Origin: Candidatus Mediterraneibacter excrementigallinarum
Lineage (GTDB): Bacteria > Bacillota > Clostridia > Lachnospirales > Lachnospiraceae
Direction of reading: 5' to 3'
DNA length: 52,147 bases
Assembly: GCA_019120075.1 (NCBI GenBank)
Contig: DWVT01000062.1
Span: 1-52,147, forward strand
Made by a program: the position numbers and the translations under genes. The notes under the pieces were generated by a model. The model was not told the DNA's origin. It saw nothing but the letters and a program-made list of their open reading frames with translations, and did not search any database. Shown piece after piece: positions 27,356 to 36,180 of the stretch (within the stretch, counting starts at the first letter, position 1; the number at the start of each line of letters is the position of its first letter).

Positions 27356-27401
27356 AGACCATGGAAAGACCGCTGTGAGCGTTCTTCCGTGGTCTTTTTT
27401 T
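27356..27401 (+). terminator. Terminator of the spoIIIA operon
   Basis: AGACCATGGAA (27357-27367) pairs with TTCCGTGGTCT (27385-27395), with one G-U pair, followed by six or more T residues. It is the only clear terminator for the eight-gene operon. Confidence 0.85.
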
Positions 27402-27423
27402 ACTATTTATGAAGAAAAACCGG

Positions 27424-27452
27424 TTGAGTTCTTCCTTTGAGCGTAATATAAT
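27424..27452 (+). promoter_or_regulatory. Sigma-A promoter of the cysteine synthase-like gene
   Basis: TTGAGT (27424-27429), a 17-nt spacer and a perfect TATAAT (27447-27452), 27 bp before the ATG. The short leader has no room for a riboswitch. Confidence 0.8.
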
Positions 27453-27479
27453 AGTAAAGTTAGATGCAATGGAAGAAAT

Positions 27480-28436
27480 ATGCAGCAGAAAGGTATGGAA
27501 ACAAAAGTGATCTATCATAATATATTAGAGGCAATGGGGAACACCCCTCTGATTCGTCTCAACCGGATGGCAGATGAGGAAAGCGCCCAGATCCTTGTGA
27601 AGTTTGAGGGACTGAATGTGGGCGGTTCCATCAAGACCCGGACGGCATACAATATGATCCGGGAGGCAGAAAAACAGGGACTTATCAAAGAAGATACCAT
27701 TATCGTGGAGCCCACCAGCGGGAATCAGGGAATCGGGCTTGCTCTTGTCGGGGCAGTGCGCGGATACCAGACGAAGATCATCATGCCTGATTCGGTCAGC
27801 GAGGAGAGAAGAAAACTGGTGAAACATTATGGAGCAGAGGTGATACTGATCCACGATGCGGGAAATATAGGAGCGTGCATTGAGGAGTGCCTGAACACAG
27901 CGCTCAGGATGGCGGCGGAGGATCCGAGGGTATTTGTGCCTCAGCAGTTTGAGAATCCGGCGAACCCTGCGGTACACAGGAGCCAGACAGCAGTAGAGAT
28001 CCTGGAACAGGCAGACTGTCCTATCGACGGATTCTGTTCAGGAATCGGAACCGGAGGGACTATCACCGGGATCGGAGAAGTCCTGAAGGAGAAAAATCCG
28101 CAGATCGAGATCTGGGCGGTAGAGCCCGAACATGCGGCAATCCTTTCAGGAGGGTCCATCGGAACACATCTTCAGATGGGAATCGGGGACGGTGTGATCC
28201 CGGCCATATTGAATATGGATATCTACGATGATATCTGTATTGTGACGGATGAAGAGGCAATCCGTACTTCACAGGAACTGGCGTCAAAGGAAGGGATCAT
28301 GTGCGGTATCTCTTCAGGTACTAATGTGGCGGCAGCCATGAAACTTGCAAAGAAACTTGGTAAAGGGAAGACTGTAGTGACAGTCCTTCCGGATACGGCG
28401 GAGAGATATTTCTCCACGCCTCTCTTTGAAGAATAA
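27480..28436 (+). CDS. PLP-dependent cysteine synthase family protein (variant active-site motifs)
   Basis: The product has 318 residues of the fold-type II PLP family (O-acetylserine sulfhydrylase / cystathionine beta-synthase). LEAMGNTPLIRLNRM opens the enzyme; the PLP lysine is Lys52 in VGGSIKTRTA; the phosphate-binding loop GIGTGGTITGIG is intact. Two motifs differ from usual CysK: SIKTR in place of SVKDR, and TSGNQGIGLA in place of TSGNTGIGLA at residues 79-88. The enzyme may therefore be a cysteine-desulfurising, lanthionine- or cystathionine-forming relative instead of a classical CysK. No serine acetyltransferase gene is nearby. ATG 27480 has a GGAAG site; ATG 27495 is possible. Confidence 0.82.
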   Translation: MQQKGMETKVIYHNILEAMGNTPLIRLNRMADEESAQILVKFEGLNVGGSIKTRTAYNMIREAEKQGLIKEDTIIVEPTSGNQGIGLALVGAVRGYQTKIIMPDSVSEERRKLVKHYGAEVILIHDAGNIGACIEECLNTALRMAAEDPRVFVPQQFENPANPAVHRSQTAVEILEQADCPIDGFCSGIGTGGTITGIGEVLKEKNPQIEIWAVEPEHAAILSGGSIGTHLQMGIGDGVIPAILNMDIYDDICIVTDEEAIRTSQELASKEGIMCGISSGTNVAAAMKLAKKLGKGKTVVTVLPDTAERYFSTPLFEE

Positions 28437-28530
28437 AAGAAGAGAAGCCCCGCGCCGGATCCCAAAAGAGAAAAGCGACGGCCCCTGCGCGGCATTTTGA
28501 AGAATAAAAAGAAATCAGGAGAATGAAACC

Positions 28531-30123
28531 ATGTCGGATATTACGAATGAGATAAAAAAGAGGAGGACTTTTGCCATCATTTCTCACCCGGATGCGGGAA
28601 AGACAACGCTGACGGAGAAATTCCTCCTTTATGGAGGAGCGATCAACCAGGCGGGTTCTGTTAAGGGAAAAGCCACGGCGAAGCACGCAGTATCAGACTG
28701 GATGGAGATTGAGAAGGAGAGAGGTATCTCGGTCACATCATCGGTGCTACAGTTCAACTACGAGGGATTCTGCATCAACATCCTGGATACTCCGGGGCAT
28801 CAGGATTTCTCCGAGGATACTTACCGAACTCTGATGGCGGCGGACTCCGCAGTCATGGTCATCGATGCGTCGAAGGGAGTGGAGGCGCAGACAAGAAAAC
28901 TGTTCAAAGTCTGCGCCATGCGCCATATCCCGATCTTTACTTTCATCAATAAGATGGACCGGGAGGCGAAGGATACGTTTGAACTTCTGGATGATATTGA
29001 GAAGGAACTGGGGATTCCCACCTGTGCGGTGAACTGGCCCATCGGATGCGGAAAAGGTTTTAAAGGAGTCTATGACCGTGCCAAAAAGGAAGTGGAACTT
29101 TTTTCAGATACGAAAAAGGGGACCACAATGGGTGAAGTGAAGAAGGTGGATATCAATAATCCGGAGATCGACTGGATTCTGGGTACCGAGGCAAAGATCA
29201 ATCTGGAGGAGGAGATCGAACTGATCGACGGAGCTTCCGCGGAATTTGATCAGTCTCTCGTTGACAAGGGAGAACTTTCTCCGGTATTTTTCGGGTCTGC
29301 GCTGACGAATTTCGGAGTTCAGACCTTCCTGGAGCATTTCCTTCAGATGACGACCTCACCTCTTCCGAGGATGTCAGACCATGGTCTGATCGATCCCATG
29401 ACGGAGAAAGACTTCTCCGCGTTTGTATTTAAAATCCAGGCGAATATGAACAAGGCCCACAGAGACAGGATCGCGTTCATGCGGATCTGTTCCGGAGAGT
29501 TTGAGGCGGGGATGGACGTATATCATGTCCAGGGAAAGAAAGAAGTCCGTCTCTCACAGCCTCAGCAGATGATGGCCAGTGAGAGAAAGATGATCGACAA
29601 GGCTTACGGCGGAGATATCATCGGAGTGTTTGATCCCGGCATCTTCTCCATCGGGGATACGCTTACCACATCAAAAGAGAAATTCGCCTATGAAGGAATC
29701 CCAACCTTTGCGCCGGAGCATTTCGCCCGGGTGCGCCAGGTGGATACAATGAAGAGAAAACAGTTTGTAAAAGGAATCAATCAGATCGCCCAGGAGGGCG
29801 CGATCCAGATTTTCCAGGAATACAATACGGGTATGGAGGAGATCATTGTGGGCGTTGTCGGCGTGCTGCAGTTTGATGTCCTGAAATACCGTCTGAAAAA
29901 TGAATATAATGTGGAGATCATCCTGGAAAACTTGCCTTATGAGCATATCCGCTGGATCGAAAATGAGGACGTGGATATGGATCACTTAAGCGGAACTTCG
30001 GATATGAAGAAGATCAAGGACCTGAAAGGGCGCCCGCTCCTTCTGTTTGCCCACGAGTGGAGCATCCGGATGACGGAGGAGAGAAACGAAGGGCTGGTGC
30101 TCTCGGAATTCGGACGTTCATAG
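28531..30123 (+). CDS. prfC: Peptide chain release factor 3
   Basis: The product has 530 residues. RF3 is a translational GTPase that recycles RF1 and RF2 after stop-codon recognition. The G domain shows ISHPDAGKTTLTEKFLLYGG, the switch region ending ERGISVTSSVLQF, DTPGHQDFSEDTYRTL and NKMDREAKD. The RF3-specific region (FGSALTNFGVQTFLEHFL) and the C-terminal domain (GVVGVLQFDVLKYRLKNEYNVE) exclude EF-G or a TetM-type protein. ATG 28531 follows CAGGAG by 9 nt. It lies 94 bp after the cysteine synthase-like gene with a weak GC hairpin between (about 28450-28495). Confidence 0.96.
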   Translation: MSDITNEIKKRRTFAIISHPDAGKTTLTEKFLLYGGAINQAGSVKGKATAKHAVSDWMEIEKERGISVTSSVLQFNYEGFCINILDTPGHQDFSEDTYRTLMAADSAVMVIDASKGVEAQTRKLFKVCAMRHIPIFTFINKMDREAKDTFELLDDIEKELGIPTCAVNWPIGCGKGFKGVYDRAKKEVELFSDTKKGTTMGEVKKVDINNPEIDWILGTEAKINLEEEIELIDGASAEFDQSLVDKGELSPVFFGSALTNFGVQTFLEHFLQMTTSPLPRMSDHGLIDPMTEKDFSAFVFKIQANMNKAHRDRIAFMRICSGEFEAGMDVYHVQGKKEVRLSQPQQMMASERKMIDKAYGGDIIGVFDPGIFSIGDTLTTSKEKFAYEGIPTFAPEHFARVRQVDTMKRKQFVKGINQIAQEGAIQIFQEYNTGMEEIIVGVVGVLQFDVLKYRLKNEYNVEIILENLPYEHIRWIENEDVDMDHLSGTSDMKKIKDLKGRPLLLFAHEWSIRMTEERNEGLVLSEFGRS

Positions 30124-30134
30124 GGGATTTCCCT

Positions 30135-30162
30135 TTGCAATCAGAATGTTATTTGTTATAAT
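30135..30162 (+). promoter_or_regulatory. Sigma-A promoter of the Asp23-family gene
   Basis: TTGCAA (30135-30140), a 16-nt spacer and TATAAT (30157-30162), 37 bp before the ATG. Confidence 0.75.
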
Positions 30163-30198
30163 GGAGAAAGATATTAGACAAAACAGGAGGTTTTGATT

Positions 30199-30582
30199 AT
30201 GGCGAAGGATGAAAGAAATACCTATACGATACAGAATGATGCCAGCCTGGGCGAGGTGAAGATCGCGGATGAAGTCGTGGCGATCATCGCGGCTCTGGCG
30301 GCTACAGAAGTGGAGGGGGTTGCTTCCATGGCGGGCAATATCACTAACGAGCTGATCAGCCGGCTGGGAATGAAAAACCTTTCCAAGGGCGTGAAAGTTG
30401 ATGTGCTGGAAGGCGTTGTCACTGTGTCTCTTGCGTTGAATCTGAAGTATAACTACAGCATCATGGATGTTTCTGCAAAGGTTCAGGAAAAAGTGAAAAA
30501 CGCTGTGGAGAATATGACCGGACTTGAGGTTGCTGATGTCAACATCAAGGTGGCGGGAGTTGAGATGGAGAATCAGGAATAA
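30199..30582 (+). CDS. Asp23/Gls24 family envelope stress protein
   Basis: The product has 127 residues of the Asp23/Gls24 (DUF322) family, related to B. subtilis YqhY. The family core is visible: GEVKIADEVVAIIAALAATEVEGVASM, then VKVDVLEGVVTVSLALNLKY and a final amphipathic strand ADVNIKVAGVEM. In B. subtilis yqhY lies next to accBC and nusB and affects acetyl-CoA carboxylase activity; here accBC are not adjacent. ATG 30199 is 8 nt after AGGAGG; TTG 30193 is too close. It has its own promoter, and a small terminator follows at 30632-30654. Confidence 0.93.
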   Translation: MAKDERNTYTIQNDASLGEVKIADEVVAIIAALAATEVEGVASMAGNITNELISRLGMKNLSKGVKVDVLEGVVTVSLALNLKYNYSIMDVSAKVQEKVKNAVENMTGLEVADVNIKVAGVEMENQE

Positions 30583-30598
30583 GGATCAGTCCCGGCGG

Positions 30599-30628
30599 TT
30601 GCCAAGCACAGAGGATATGTTGTATAAT
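30599..30628 (+). promoter_or_regulatory. Sigma-A promoter of nusB
   Basis: TTGCCA (30599-30604), an 18-nt spacer and TATAAT (30623-30628). The predicted start near 30635 lies inside the left arm of the terminator stem at 30632-30649, so nusB transcripts would lack the complete terminator hairpin. Confidence 0.7.
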
Positions 30629-30631
30629 AGG

Positions 30632-30654
30632 GGATGTCGCGAGACATCCTTTTT
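30632..30654 (+). terminator. Terminator after the Asp23-family gene
   Basis: GGATGTC (30632-30638), a GCGA tetraloop and GACATCC (30643-30649) followed by TTTTT. Compact but textbook. It overlaps the predicted nusB start site. Confidence 0.8.
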
Positions 30655-30714
30655 GGTTATAGGCTGGAGACAGCACTTTTTATAGAATACAGAAGACAGG
30701 AGAAAGGAGCCGAC

Positions 30715-31128
30715 ATGGTCAGAACGGAACTTCGGGAGCACATCTTCAAGATGCTGTTCCAGATAGAGTTTAATGAAGCGGAGGAGATGCCGGAACATCT
30801 GAAATATTACTTTGAGACGCTGGAGGATGCGGCGGAAAAAGACAAGGAGTATATTCAGAAAAAATATGAGGCGGTCGTCGCGCACGTGCCGGAGATCGAC
30901 AGGATCATAAATGAAAATGCAAAGGGCTGGAAGACAGCGAGGATGAACAAAGTCGATCTGACGATTCTTCGTCTTGCGGTATATGAGATGAAGTGGGATG
31001 AGGAGATACCTACGGGAGTAGCGATCAACGAAGCGGTGGAACTGGCGAAGAAGTTCAGCGGAAATGACGGTCCGTCCTTTGTAAACGGCGTGCTCGGAAA
31101 GATCGCACAGCAGGAGCCGGGAGCATGA
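30715..31128 (+). CDS. nusB: Transcription antitermination factor NusB
   Basis: The product has 137 residues. NusB with S10 (NusE) binds boxA RNA in rRNA operons and supports antitermination. It is an all-helical protein; REHIFKMLFQIEFNEAEE at the N-terminus and the C-terminal IPTGVAINEAVELAKKFSGNDGPSFVNGVLGKI segment (seen here as VAINEAVELAKKF and SFVNGVLGKI) are diagnostic. ATG 30715 follows GAAAGGAG by 5 nt; the frame is open upstream but lacks conservation. It overlaps xseA by 4 bp. Confidence 0.96.
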   Translation: MVRTELREHIFKMLFQIEFNEAEEMPEHLKYYFETLEDAAEKDKEYIQKKYEAVVAHVPEIDRIINENAKGWKTARMNKVDLTILRLAVYEMKWDEEIPTGVAINEAVELAKKFSGNDGPSFVNGVLGKIAQQEPGA

Positions 31129-32369
31129 AAAATGTCTATACGGTAAAGCAGGTCAATTCCTATATCAAAAATATGTTTACTCAGGACTTTATGCTGAACC
31201 GGATCTATGTAAAGGGCGAGGTGTCAAACTGCAAGTATCATACATCAGGACATATATATTTTTCATTGAAAGATGAGTCCGGCACGATCGCCTGCGTCAT
31301 GTTCGCAGGCTCCAGGTCAGGGCTTTCTTTTCGTATGCAGGAAGGTCAGCAGGTGATCGTACTTGGATCGGTCAGTGTATATGAGCGGGATGGAAAATAT
31401 CAGCTCTATGCCCGGGAGATTGTTCTGGACGGAGCTGGTCTTCTTTATGAAAAGTTTGAGGCGCTGAAAAAGGAACTTGCCGAGATGGGGATGTTTGCCC
31501 CGGAGTATAAACAGCCCATCCCAAAATATGCGCGGACGGTTGGTATCGTCACGGCGCCGACCGGCGCTGCGGTGAGGGATATCATCAATATTTCCACAAG
31601 AAGGAATCCTTATGTTCAGCTCATTCTTTACCCGGCTCAGGTACAGGGAGAAGGAGCGGTACAGAGTATCGTGAAGGGAATCCGGGCGTTGGAGCAGGCT
31701 CACGTGGATGTGATCATCGTCGGAAGAGGCGGTGGAAGTATTGAAGATCTCTGGGCATTCAATGAGGAACCTGTGGCGAGAGCAATCTTTGACTGCAGGA
31801 TTCCGGTGATTTCCGCGGTAGGGCATGAGACGGATACGACTATTGCCGACTATGTGGCGGATCTTCGGGCCCCTACTCCTTCGGCGGCAGCTGAGCTTGC
31901 CGTTTATGAATACCGCGAGGTGAAAGAGAATCTGTACGCTTACGAAGATACTCTGCGGCGTCTGATCCTGGATCAGGTTTCCCGGGAAAGGGCCAGGACA
32001 GAGAAATATGCGCTCAGACTGAAACTCGCGCATCCCAGACAGAAACTCAATGAGAAAAGACAGTATGCCGCAGAACTTGAGAGTACACTGCGGGGACGGA
32101 TGGACATGGCTCTAACAAGGGAAAAGCACAGGCTTGCGCTGTGCGTGGAGAAGATGAAAGGACTTTCGCCTCTGGAAAAACTAAGCAGAGGATATTCCTA
32201 TATTCAGGATGAGAAGGGGAAAAACGTAAGGAGCATCAGCCAGGCAGGGCAGGACAGCGTTCTGACCATGTTTGTGGCGGACGGAAAGATCCGGGCAAAG
32301 GTTGATTCAACTGAAAAGCTGGAATACCCTGGTAAGCAGGAGGAGGAAAAACGTTTTGGAAGAAAATAA
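31125..32369 (+). CDS. xseA: Exodeoxyribonuclease VII large subunit
   Basis: The product has 414 residues. Exonuclease VII degrades single-stranded DNA to acid-soluble fragments. An N-terminal OB fold (VKGEVSNCKYHTSGHIYFSLKD, split here) precedes the catalytic domain with VGIVTAPTGAAVRDIINISTRRNP, VGRGGGSIEDLWAFNEEPVARAI and ISAVGHETDTTIADYVADLRAPTPSAAAE motifs. A coiled-coil C-terminal region for XseB binding follows. It starts at the nusB stop (ATGA) and overlaps xseB by 14 bp. folD, which separates nusB and xseA in Bacillus, is absent here. Confidence 0.96.
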   Translation: MKNVYTVKQVNSYIKNMFTQDFMLNRIYVKGEVSNCKYHTSGHIYFSLKDESGTIACVMFAGSRSGLSFRMQEGQQVIVLGSVSVYERDGKYQLYAREIVLDGAGLLYEKFEALKKELAEMGMFAPEYKQPIPKYARTVGIVTAPTGAAVRDIINISTRRNPYVQLILYPAQVQGEGAVQSIVKGIRALEQAHVDVIIVGRGGGSIEDLWAFNEEPVARAIFDCRIPVISAVGHETDTTIADYVADLRAPTPSAAAELAVYEYREVKENLYAYEDTLRRLILDQVSRERARTEKYALRLKLAHPRQKLNEKRQYAAELESTLRGRMDMALTREKHRLALCVEKMKGLSPLEKLSRGYSYIQDEKGKNVRSISQAGQDSVLTMFVADGKIRAKVDSTEKLEYPGKQEEEKRFGRK

Positions 32370-32565
32370 AGAAAAGCTGGAGGACATGTTCGCACAGCTT
32401 GAGACTGTGATACAGGATATGGAGAAAGATGATGTGTCGCTGGAAGACTCATTTGAATTATACAACAGGGGCATGACCCTTTTGAAAAAATGCAACAAGG
32501 CGATCGATGAAGTAGAGAAAAAAGTACTGGTTCTTGACGAGGATGGGGAAACACATGAATTTTAA
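32356..32565 (+). CDS. xseB: Exodeoxyribonuclease VII small subunit
   Basis: The product has 69 residues, the usual XseB length, forming two long helices: KLEDMFAQLETVIQDMEKDDVSLEDSFELYNRGM-type sequence (segments LEDMFAQLETVIQDME and LEDSFELYNRG). It partners XseA. The start is TTG 32356, 9 nt after AGGAGG, inside the end of xseA; the longer frame upstream is the overlap with xseA. The stop overlaps the ispA start by 11 bp. Confidence 0.94.
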   Translation: MEENKEKLEDMFAQLETVIQDMEKDDVSLEDSFELYNRGMTLLKKCNKAIDEVEKKVLVLDEDGETHEF

Positions 32566-33445
32566 TGAAGAGAGAAAAAAGCGGACAGAATATATAGAGG
32601 AGATCCTGAGAAGATATCTTCCGGCCCGGGAAGGGTATCAGAAAATCATCATGGAGGCGATGGAATACAGCCTGATGGCCGGAGGAAAACGGCTGCGCCC
32701 CATGCTGATGCTGGAGACATACCGTCTTTTCGGAGGCAAAGGAAAAGTGATCGAGCCGTTTATGGCCGCCATTGAGATGATACACACCTATTCCCTTGTC
32801 CATGACGATCTGCCCGCCATGGATAACGATGAATACAGAAGGGGAAGAAAAACGACTCACATTGTATATGGAGAGGATATGGGCATCCTTGCCGGTGACG
32901 CTCTCTTAAACTATGCTTTTGAGACTGCCTGCCGCGCGTTTGATGAAGAAGACGCAGACTGTGCATCGATAGGGAGGGCGCTGCAGATACTGTCCCGCAA
33001 ATCCGGGATTTACGGGATGATCGGAGGGCAGGTCGTGGACGTGAAAGAGTCGGGACATGCCGTTTCAGGGGAAGTGCTGGATTTTATCTACCGTCTCAAG
33101 ACAAGTGCTCTGATCGAGGCTTCCATGATGACAGGGGCGGTCCTTGCAGGGGCAGATGAGATTGCAGTCCGTACGGTCGAGGAGATTGCAGGGAAGATCG
33201 GACTTGCCTTTCAGATCCAGGACGATATCCTGGATGTGACAGGAACCGCCGAGACGCTGGGAAAACCCATACACAGCGACGAAAAGAACGAAAAGACCAC
33301 CTATGTGACGTGGAAAGGGATCAAAAAAGCCGGAGAAGACGTCGCATCGCTGACAGAGGAGGCAGTGCACGAGCTGGAAAGACTGCCTGCCGGTGACAGA
33401 TTTTTAAAAGAACTTCTGGTATCTCTTATCTCACGGGAAAAATAG
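32555..33445 (+). CDS. ispA: Polyprenyl (farnesyl/geranyl) diphosphate synthase
   Basis: The product has 296 residues. It condenses isopentenyl diphosphate with allylic diphosphates, probably to farnesyl diphosphate, for undecaprenyl and other isoprenoids. The first Asp-rich motif is HDDLPAMDNDEYRRGR; the second is FQIQDDILDVTG; GGKRLRPML supplies the substrate-binding Lys and Arg. ATG 32555, with a GGGG site 6-7 nt upstream, overlaps xseB. The order xseA-xseB-ispA-dxs is as in Bacillus and couples two isoprenoid enzymes. Confidence 0.94.
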   Translation: MNFNEERKKRTEYIEEILRRYLPAREGYQKIIMEAMEYSLMAGGKRLRPMLMLETYRLFGGKGKVIEPFMAAIEMIHTYSLVHDDLPAMDNDEYRRGRKTTHIVYGEDMGILAGDALLNYAFETACRAFDEEDADCASIGRALQILSRKSGIYGMIGGQVVDVKESGHAVSGEVLDFIYRLKTSALIEASMMTGAVLAGADEIAVRTVEEIAGKIGLAFQIQDDILDVTGTAETLGKPIHSDEKNEKTTYVTWKGIKKAGEDVASLTEEAVHELERLPAGDRFLKELLVSLISREK

Positions 33446-33457
33446 GGGGATCTCTTT

Positions 33458-35335
33458 ATGGCACTGGAAAAGATTCAAAAAGCAAATGATATAAAAAATC
33501 TGCAGCCGGAGGAACTGAAAATTCTTGCAGATGAGATCCGGCAGTTCCTGATCGAAAAGATCAGTGTGACAGGAGGGCATCTTGCCTCCAATCTGGGGGT
33601 GGTGGAACTGACCATGGCTCTCCATCTCGTCTTTGACCTTCCGGAAGATAAGCTGATCTGGGATGTGGGACATCAGTCCTATACCCACAAACTGCTGACC
33701 GGGAGAAGGGCAGGCTTTGATGATCTGAGGAAATACGGGGGGATGAGCGGTTTCCCGAAACGTAAGGAAAGCGACTGCGATGCCTTTGACACAGGTCACA
33801 GTTCCACATCGATCTCCGCGGGCCTCGGTTATGTGGCGGCCAGGGAACTGACCGGAGAAACATACAATGTGGTGTCTGTGATCGGAGACGGATCTCTGAC
33901 CGGAGGCATGGCATATGAAGCACTCAACAATGCTTCCCGCCTTAAGAGTAATTTTATCATTATCCTCAATGATAATAATATGTCCATTTCCGAGAATGTG
34001 GGAGGCATGTCACGCTATCTGAACGGGCTTCGGACGGCGCAGGCATATACGGATCTGAAAAAAGGCGTGGAGGATACATTGAAACGGATCCCTGTCAAGG
34101 GGGAGCGTATTGTCCATCAGGTAAGAAAAACAAAAAGCGGGATCAAACAGCTCTTTGTTCCGGGAATGTTTTTTGAAGACATGGACATTACCTATCTGGG
34201 ACCTGTGGACGGGCATGATATCAGAAAGCTTGTGAAAATACTGAACGAGGCGAAGCGGGTGGACCACGCTGTTCTCGTCCATGTCATAACAAAGAAAGGA
34301 AAAGGATATCCGCCGGCAGAAGAGAATCCGGCAAGGTTTCATGGAACAGGGCCTTTTGAGATCAAGACCGGAGAGGCGAAGGACAAGTCGGATAAAGATA
34401 CCTATACAGATGTTTTTTCCAAGGTGCTGACAGACATCGGGCGGAAGGATGAGAAAGTCGTGGCGATCACTGCGGCCATGGCAGACGGAACCGGCCTGTC
34501 CAGATTTGCAAGAAGATTCCCTCAGAGATTTTTTGATGTGGGGATCGCGGAGGAACATGCAATGACGTTTGCGGCGGGGCTTGCCGCAGGCGGGATGAAG
34601 CCGGTGTTCGCGGTGTATTCTTCTTTCCTGCAGAGAGCCTATGACCAGACGATCCATGACGTCTGTCTCCAGAAACTGCCCGTGTTCATCGCCGTGGACA
34701 GAGCAGGACTGGTCGGGAGCGACGGGGAGACGCATCAGGGCGTGTTCGACCTGTCCTACCTTAGTTCGATTCCGAATATGACGATCATGTCTCCGAAGAA
34801 CCGGTGGGAAATGGCGGATATGGTCCGCTTTGCCGTGGATTTTCCGTATCCTGTCGCCCTGAGATATCCGAGAGGCGCTGCTTACGAAGGAATGCGTCAG
34901 TTTCGGGCGCCCATTGAGTACGGAAAGAGCGAGCTGCTCTTCCGGGAAAAAGAAATCGCGATCCTGTTTGTGGGACATATGTCGGAACTGGCGGACAGTG
35001 TGAGACAGAGACTGAAAGAGAACGGAATGTCCTGCAGTCTTATTAACGCGCGCTTTGTAAAGCCGCTTGATACAGAAATGCTGGATGATCTTCTGAAGGA
35101 CCACAGTCTGTTCGTCACCATTGAGGAGAATGTTCTGACAGGAGGATATGGGGAACAGGTGCTCAGGTACGTCTCCGGTAAGGAGAAATCTGTCAGAGTC
35201 CTGAACTTTGGCATTTCAGACGATTATGTGGAACACGGCAATGTGGAAGTGCTCCGAAAAGAAGTGGGACTGGACTGTGACTCCATATCTGTCCGGGTTG
35301 AGAAAGAGTATCATTGGATGATGAGGGAAGAATAG
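33458..35335 (+). CDS. dxs: 1-deoxy-D-xylulose-5-phosphate synthase
   Basis: The product has 625 residues. DXS makes 1-deoxyxylulose 5-phosphate from pyruvate and glyceraldehyde 3-phosphate, the first step of the non-mevalonate isoprenoid pathway. The TPP-binding motif GDGSLTGGMAYEALNNA with NDNNMSIS, the early GGHLASNLGVVELT and WDVGHQSYTHKLLTGR, and the transketolase segment VGIAEEHAMTFAAGLA are all present; DRAGLVGSDGETHQG is also diagnostic. ATG 33458 follows AGGGGGA by 7 nt, 12 bp after ispA. The stop abuts the tlyA start. Confidence 0.97.
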   Translation: MALEKIQKANDIKNLQPEELKILADEIRQFLIEKISVTGGHLASNLGVVELTMALHLVFDLPEDKLIWDVGHQSYTHKLLTGRRAGFDDLRKYGGMSGFPKRKESDCDAFDTGHSSTSISAGLGYVAARELTGETYNVVSVIGDGSLTGGMAYEALNNASRLKSNFIIILNDNNMSISENVGGMSRYLNGLRTAQAYTDLKKGVEDTLKRIPVKGERIVHQVRKTKSGIKQLFVPGMFFEDMDITYLGPVDGHDIRKLVKILNEAKRVDHAVLVHVITKKGKGYPPAEENPARFHGTGPFEIKTGEAKDKSDKDTYTDVFSKVLTDIGRKDEKVVAITAAMADGTGLSRFARRFPQRFFDVGIAEEHAMTFAAGLAAGGMKPVFAVYSSFLQRAYDQTIHDVCLQKLPVFIAVDRAGLVGSDGETHQGVFDLSYLSSIPNMTIMSPKNRWEMADMVRFAVDFPYPVALRYPRGAAYEGMRQFRAPIEYGKSELLFREKEIAILFVGHMSELADSVRQRLKENGMSCSLINARFVKPLDTEMLDDLLKDHSLFVTIEENVLTGGYGEQVLRYVSGKEKSVRVLNFGISDDYVEHGNVEVLRKEVGLDCDSISVRVEKEYHWMMREE

Positions 35336-36160
35336 ATGAAAGAACGTTTGGATGTAATGCTTGTAAAACGGAATCTTGCTGAATCCAGAGAAAAGGCGAA
35401 AGCTGTGATCATGGCGGGAAACGTCTTTGTCAACGGCCAGCGGGAGGACAAGGCGGGGAGTACGTTTCCGCCGGATGCGGCGATTGAAGTGAGAGGGCAT
35501 AACATGCCCTATGTGAGCCGCGGAGGACTGAAACTCGAGAAAGCGATGGCTAATTTTGATGTCAGTGTAAAGGATAAAGTATGTACGGACGTGGGATCCT
35601 CCACAGGCGGTTTTACTGACTGCATGCTCCAGAACGGGGCGAGGAAGGTGTTTGCTATCGATGTGGGGCGGGGACAGCTGGACTGGAAACTCCGACAGGA
35701 CGAGAGAGTCGTATGCATGGAGAAGACCAATATCCGTTACGTGACTCCGGAAGATATCGGAGAACCTGTCGATTTTTCCTCTATTGACGTCTCCTTTATC
35801 TCTCTGACAAAGGTACTGGAACCGATCCGGAACTATCTGAAAGAGGATGGAGAGATCGTGGCTCTGATCAAACCCCAGTTTGAGGCGGGAAGAGAAAAGG
35901 TGGGGAAAAAGGGTGTCGTAAGAGAAAAAAGCACCCACCGCGAAGTGATCCATAAGGTGGCGGACTATGCAGTATCCATCGGATTTGAGGTAAGAGCCAT
36001 CGACTTTTCGCCGATCCGCGGGCCGGAGGGGAATATAGAATACCTTATCCACCTCAGAAAGTGCCCGGAAGAGGAAGCCGGGATGGCTATTCCCGCGGAA
36101 GAGCTGGACAACATTGTGGATCAGGCCTTTGAGACGCTGGCGAAACAGCACCACGCATAA
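35336..36160 (+). CDS. TlyA family rRNA 2'-O-methyltransferase (YqxC-like)
   Basis: The product has 274 residues. An N-terminal S4 RNA-binding domain (RLDVMLVKRNLAESREKAKAVIMAGNV, about 4-60) is followed by an FtsJ-like SAM-dependent methyltransferase with DVGSSTGGFTDCML (about 86-99) and AIDVGRGQLDWKLR. Mycobacterial TlyA methylates 16S and 23S rRNA and sets capreomycin sensitivity; related proteins were once called haemolysins. The Firmicute YqxC homologue sits in the same place between dxs and argR. ATG 35336 immediately follows the dxs stop. Confidence 0.92.
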   Translation: MKERLDVMLVKRNLAESREKAKAVIMAGNVFVNGQREDKAGSTFPPDAAIEVRGHNMPYVSRGGLKLEKAMANFDVSVKDKVCTDVGSSTGGFTDCMLQNGARKVFAIDVGRGQLDWKLRQDERVVCMEKTNIRYVTPEDIGEPVDFSSIDVSFISLTKVLEPIRNYLKEDGEIVALIKPQFEAGREKVGKKGVVREKSTHREVIHKVADYAVSIGFEVRAIDFSPIRGPEGNIEYLIHLRKCPEEEAGMAIPAEELDNIVDQAFETLAKQHHA

Positions 36161-36180
36161 GACATCAGAAGAGGTTGGCT

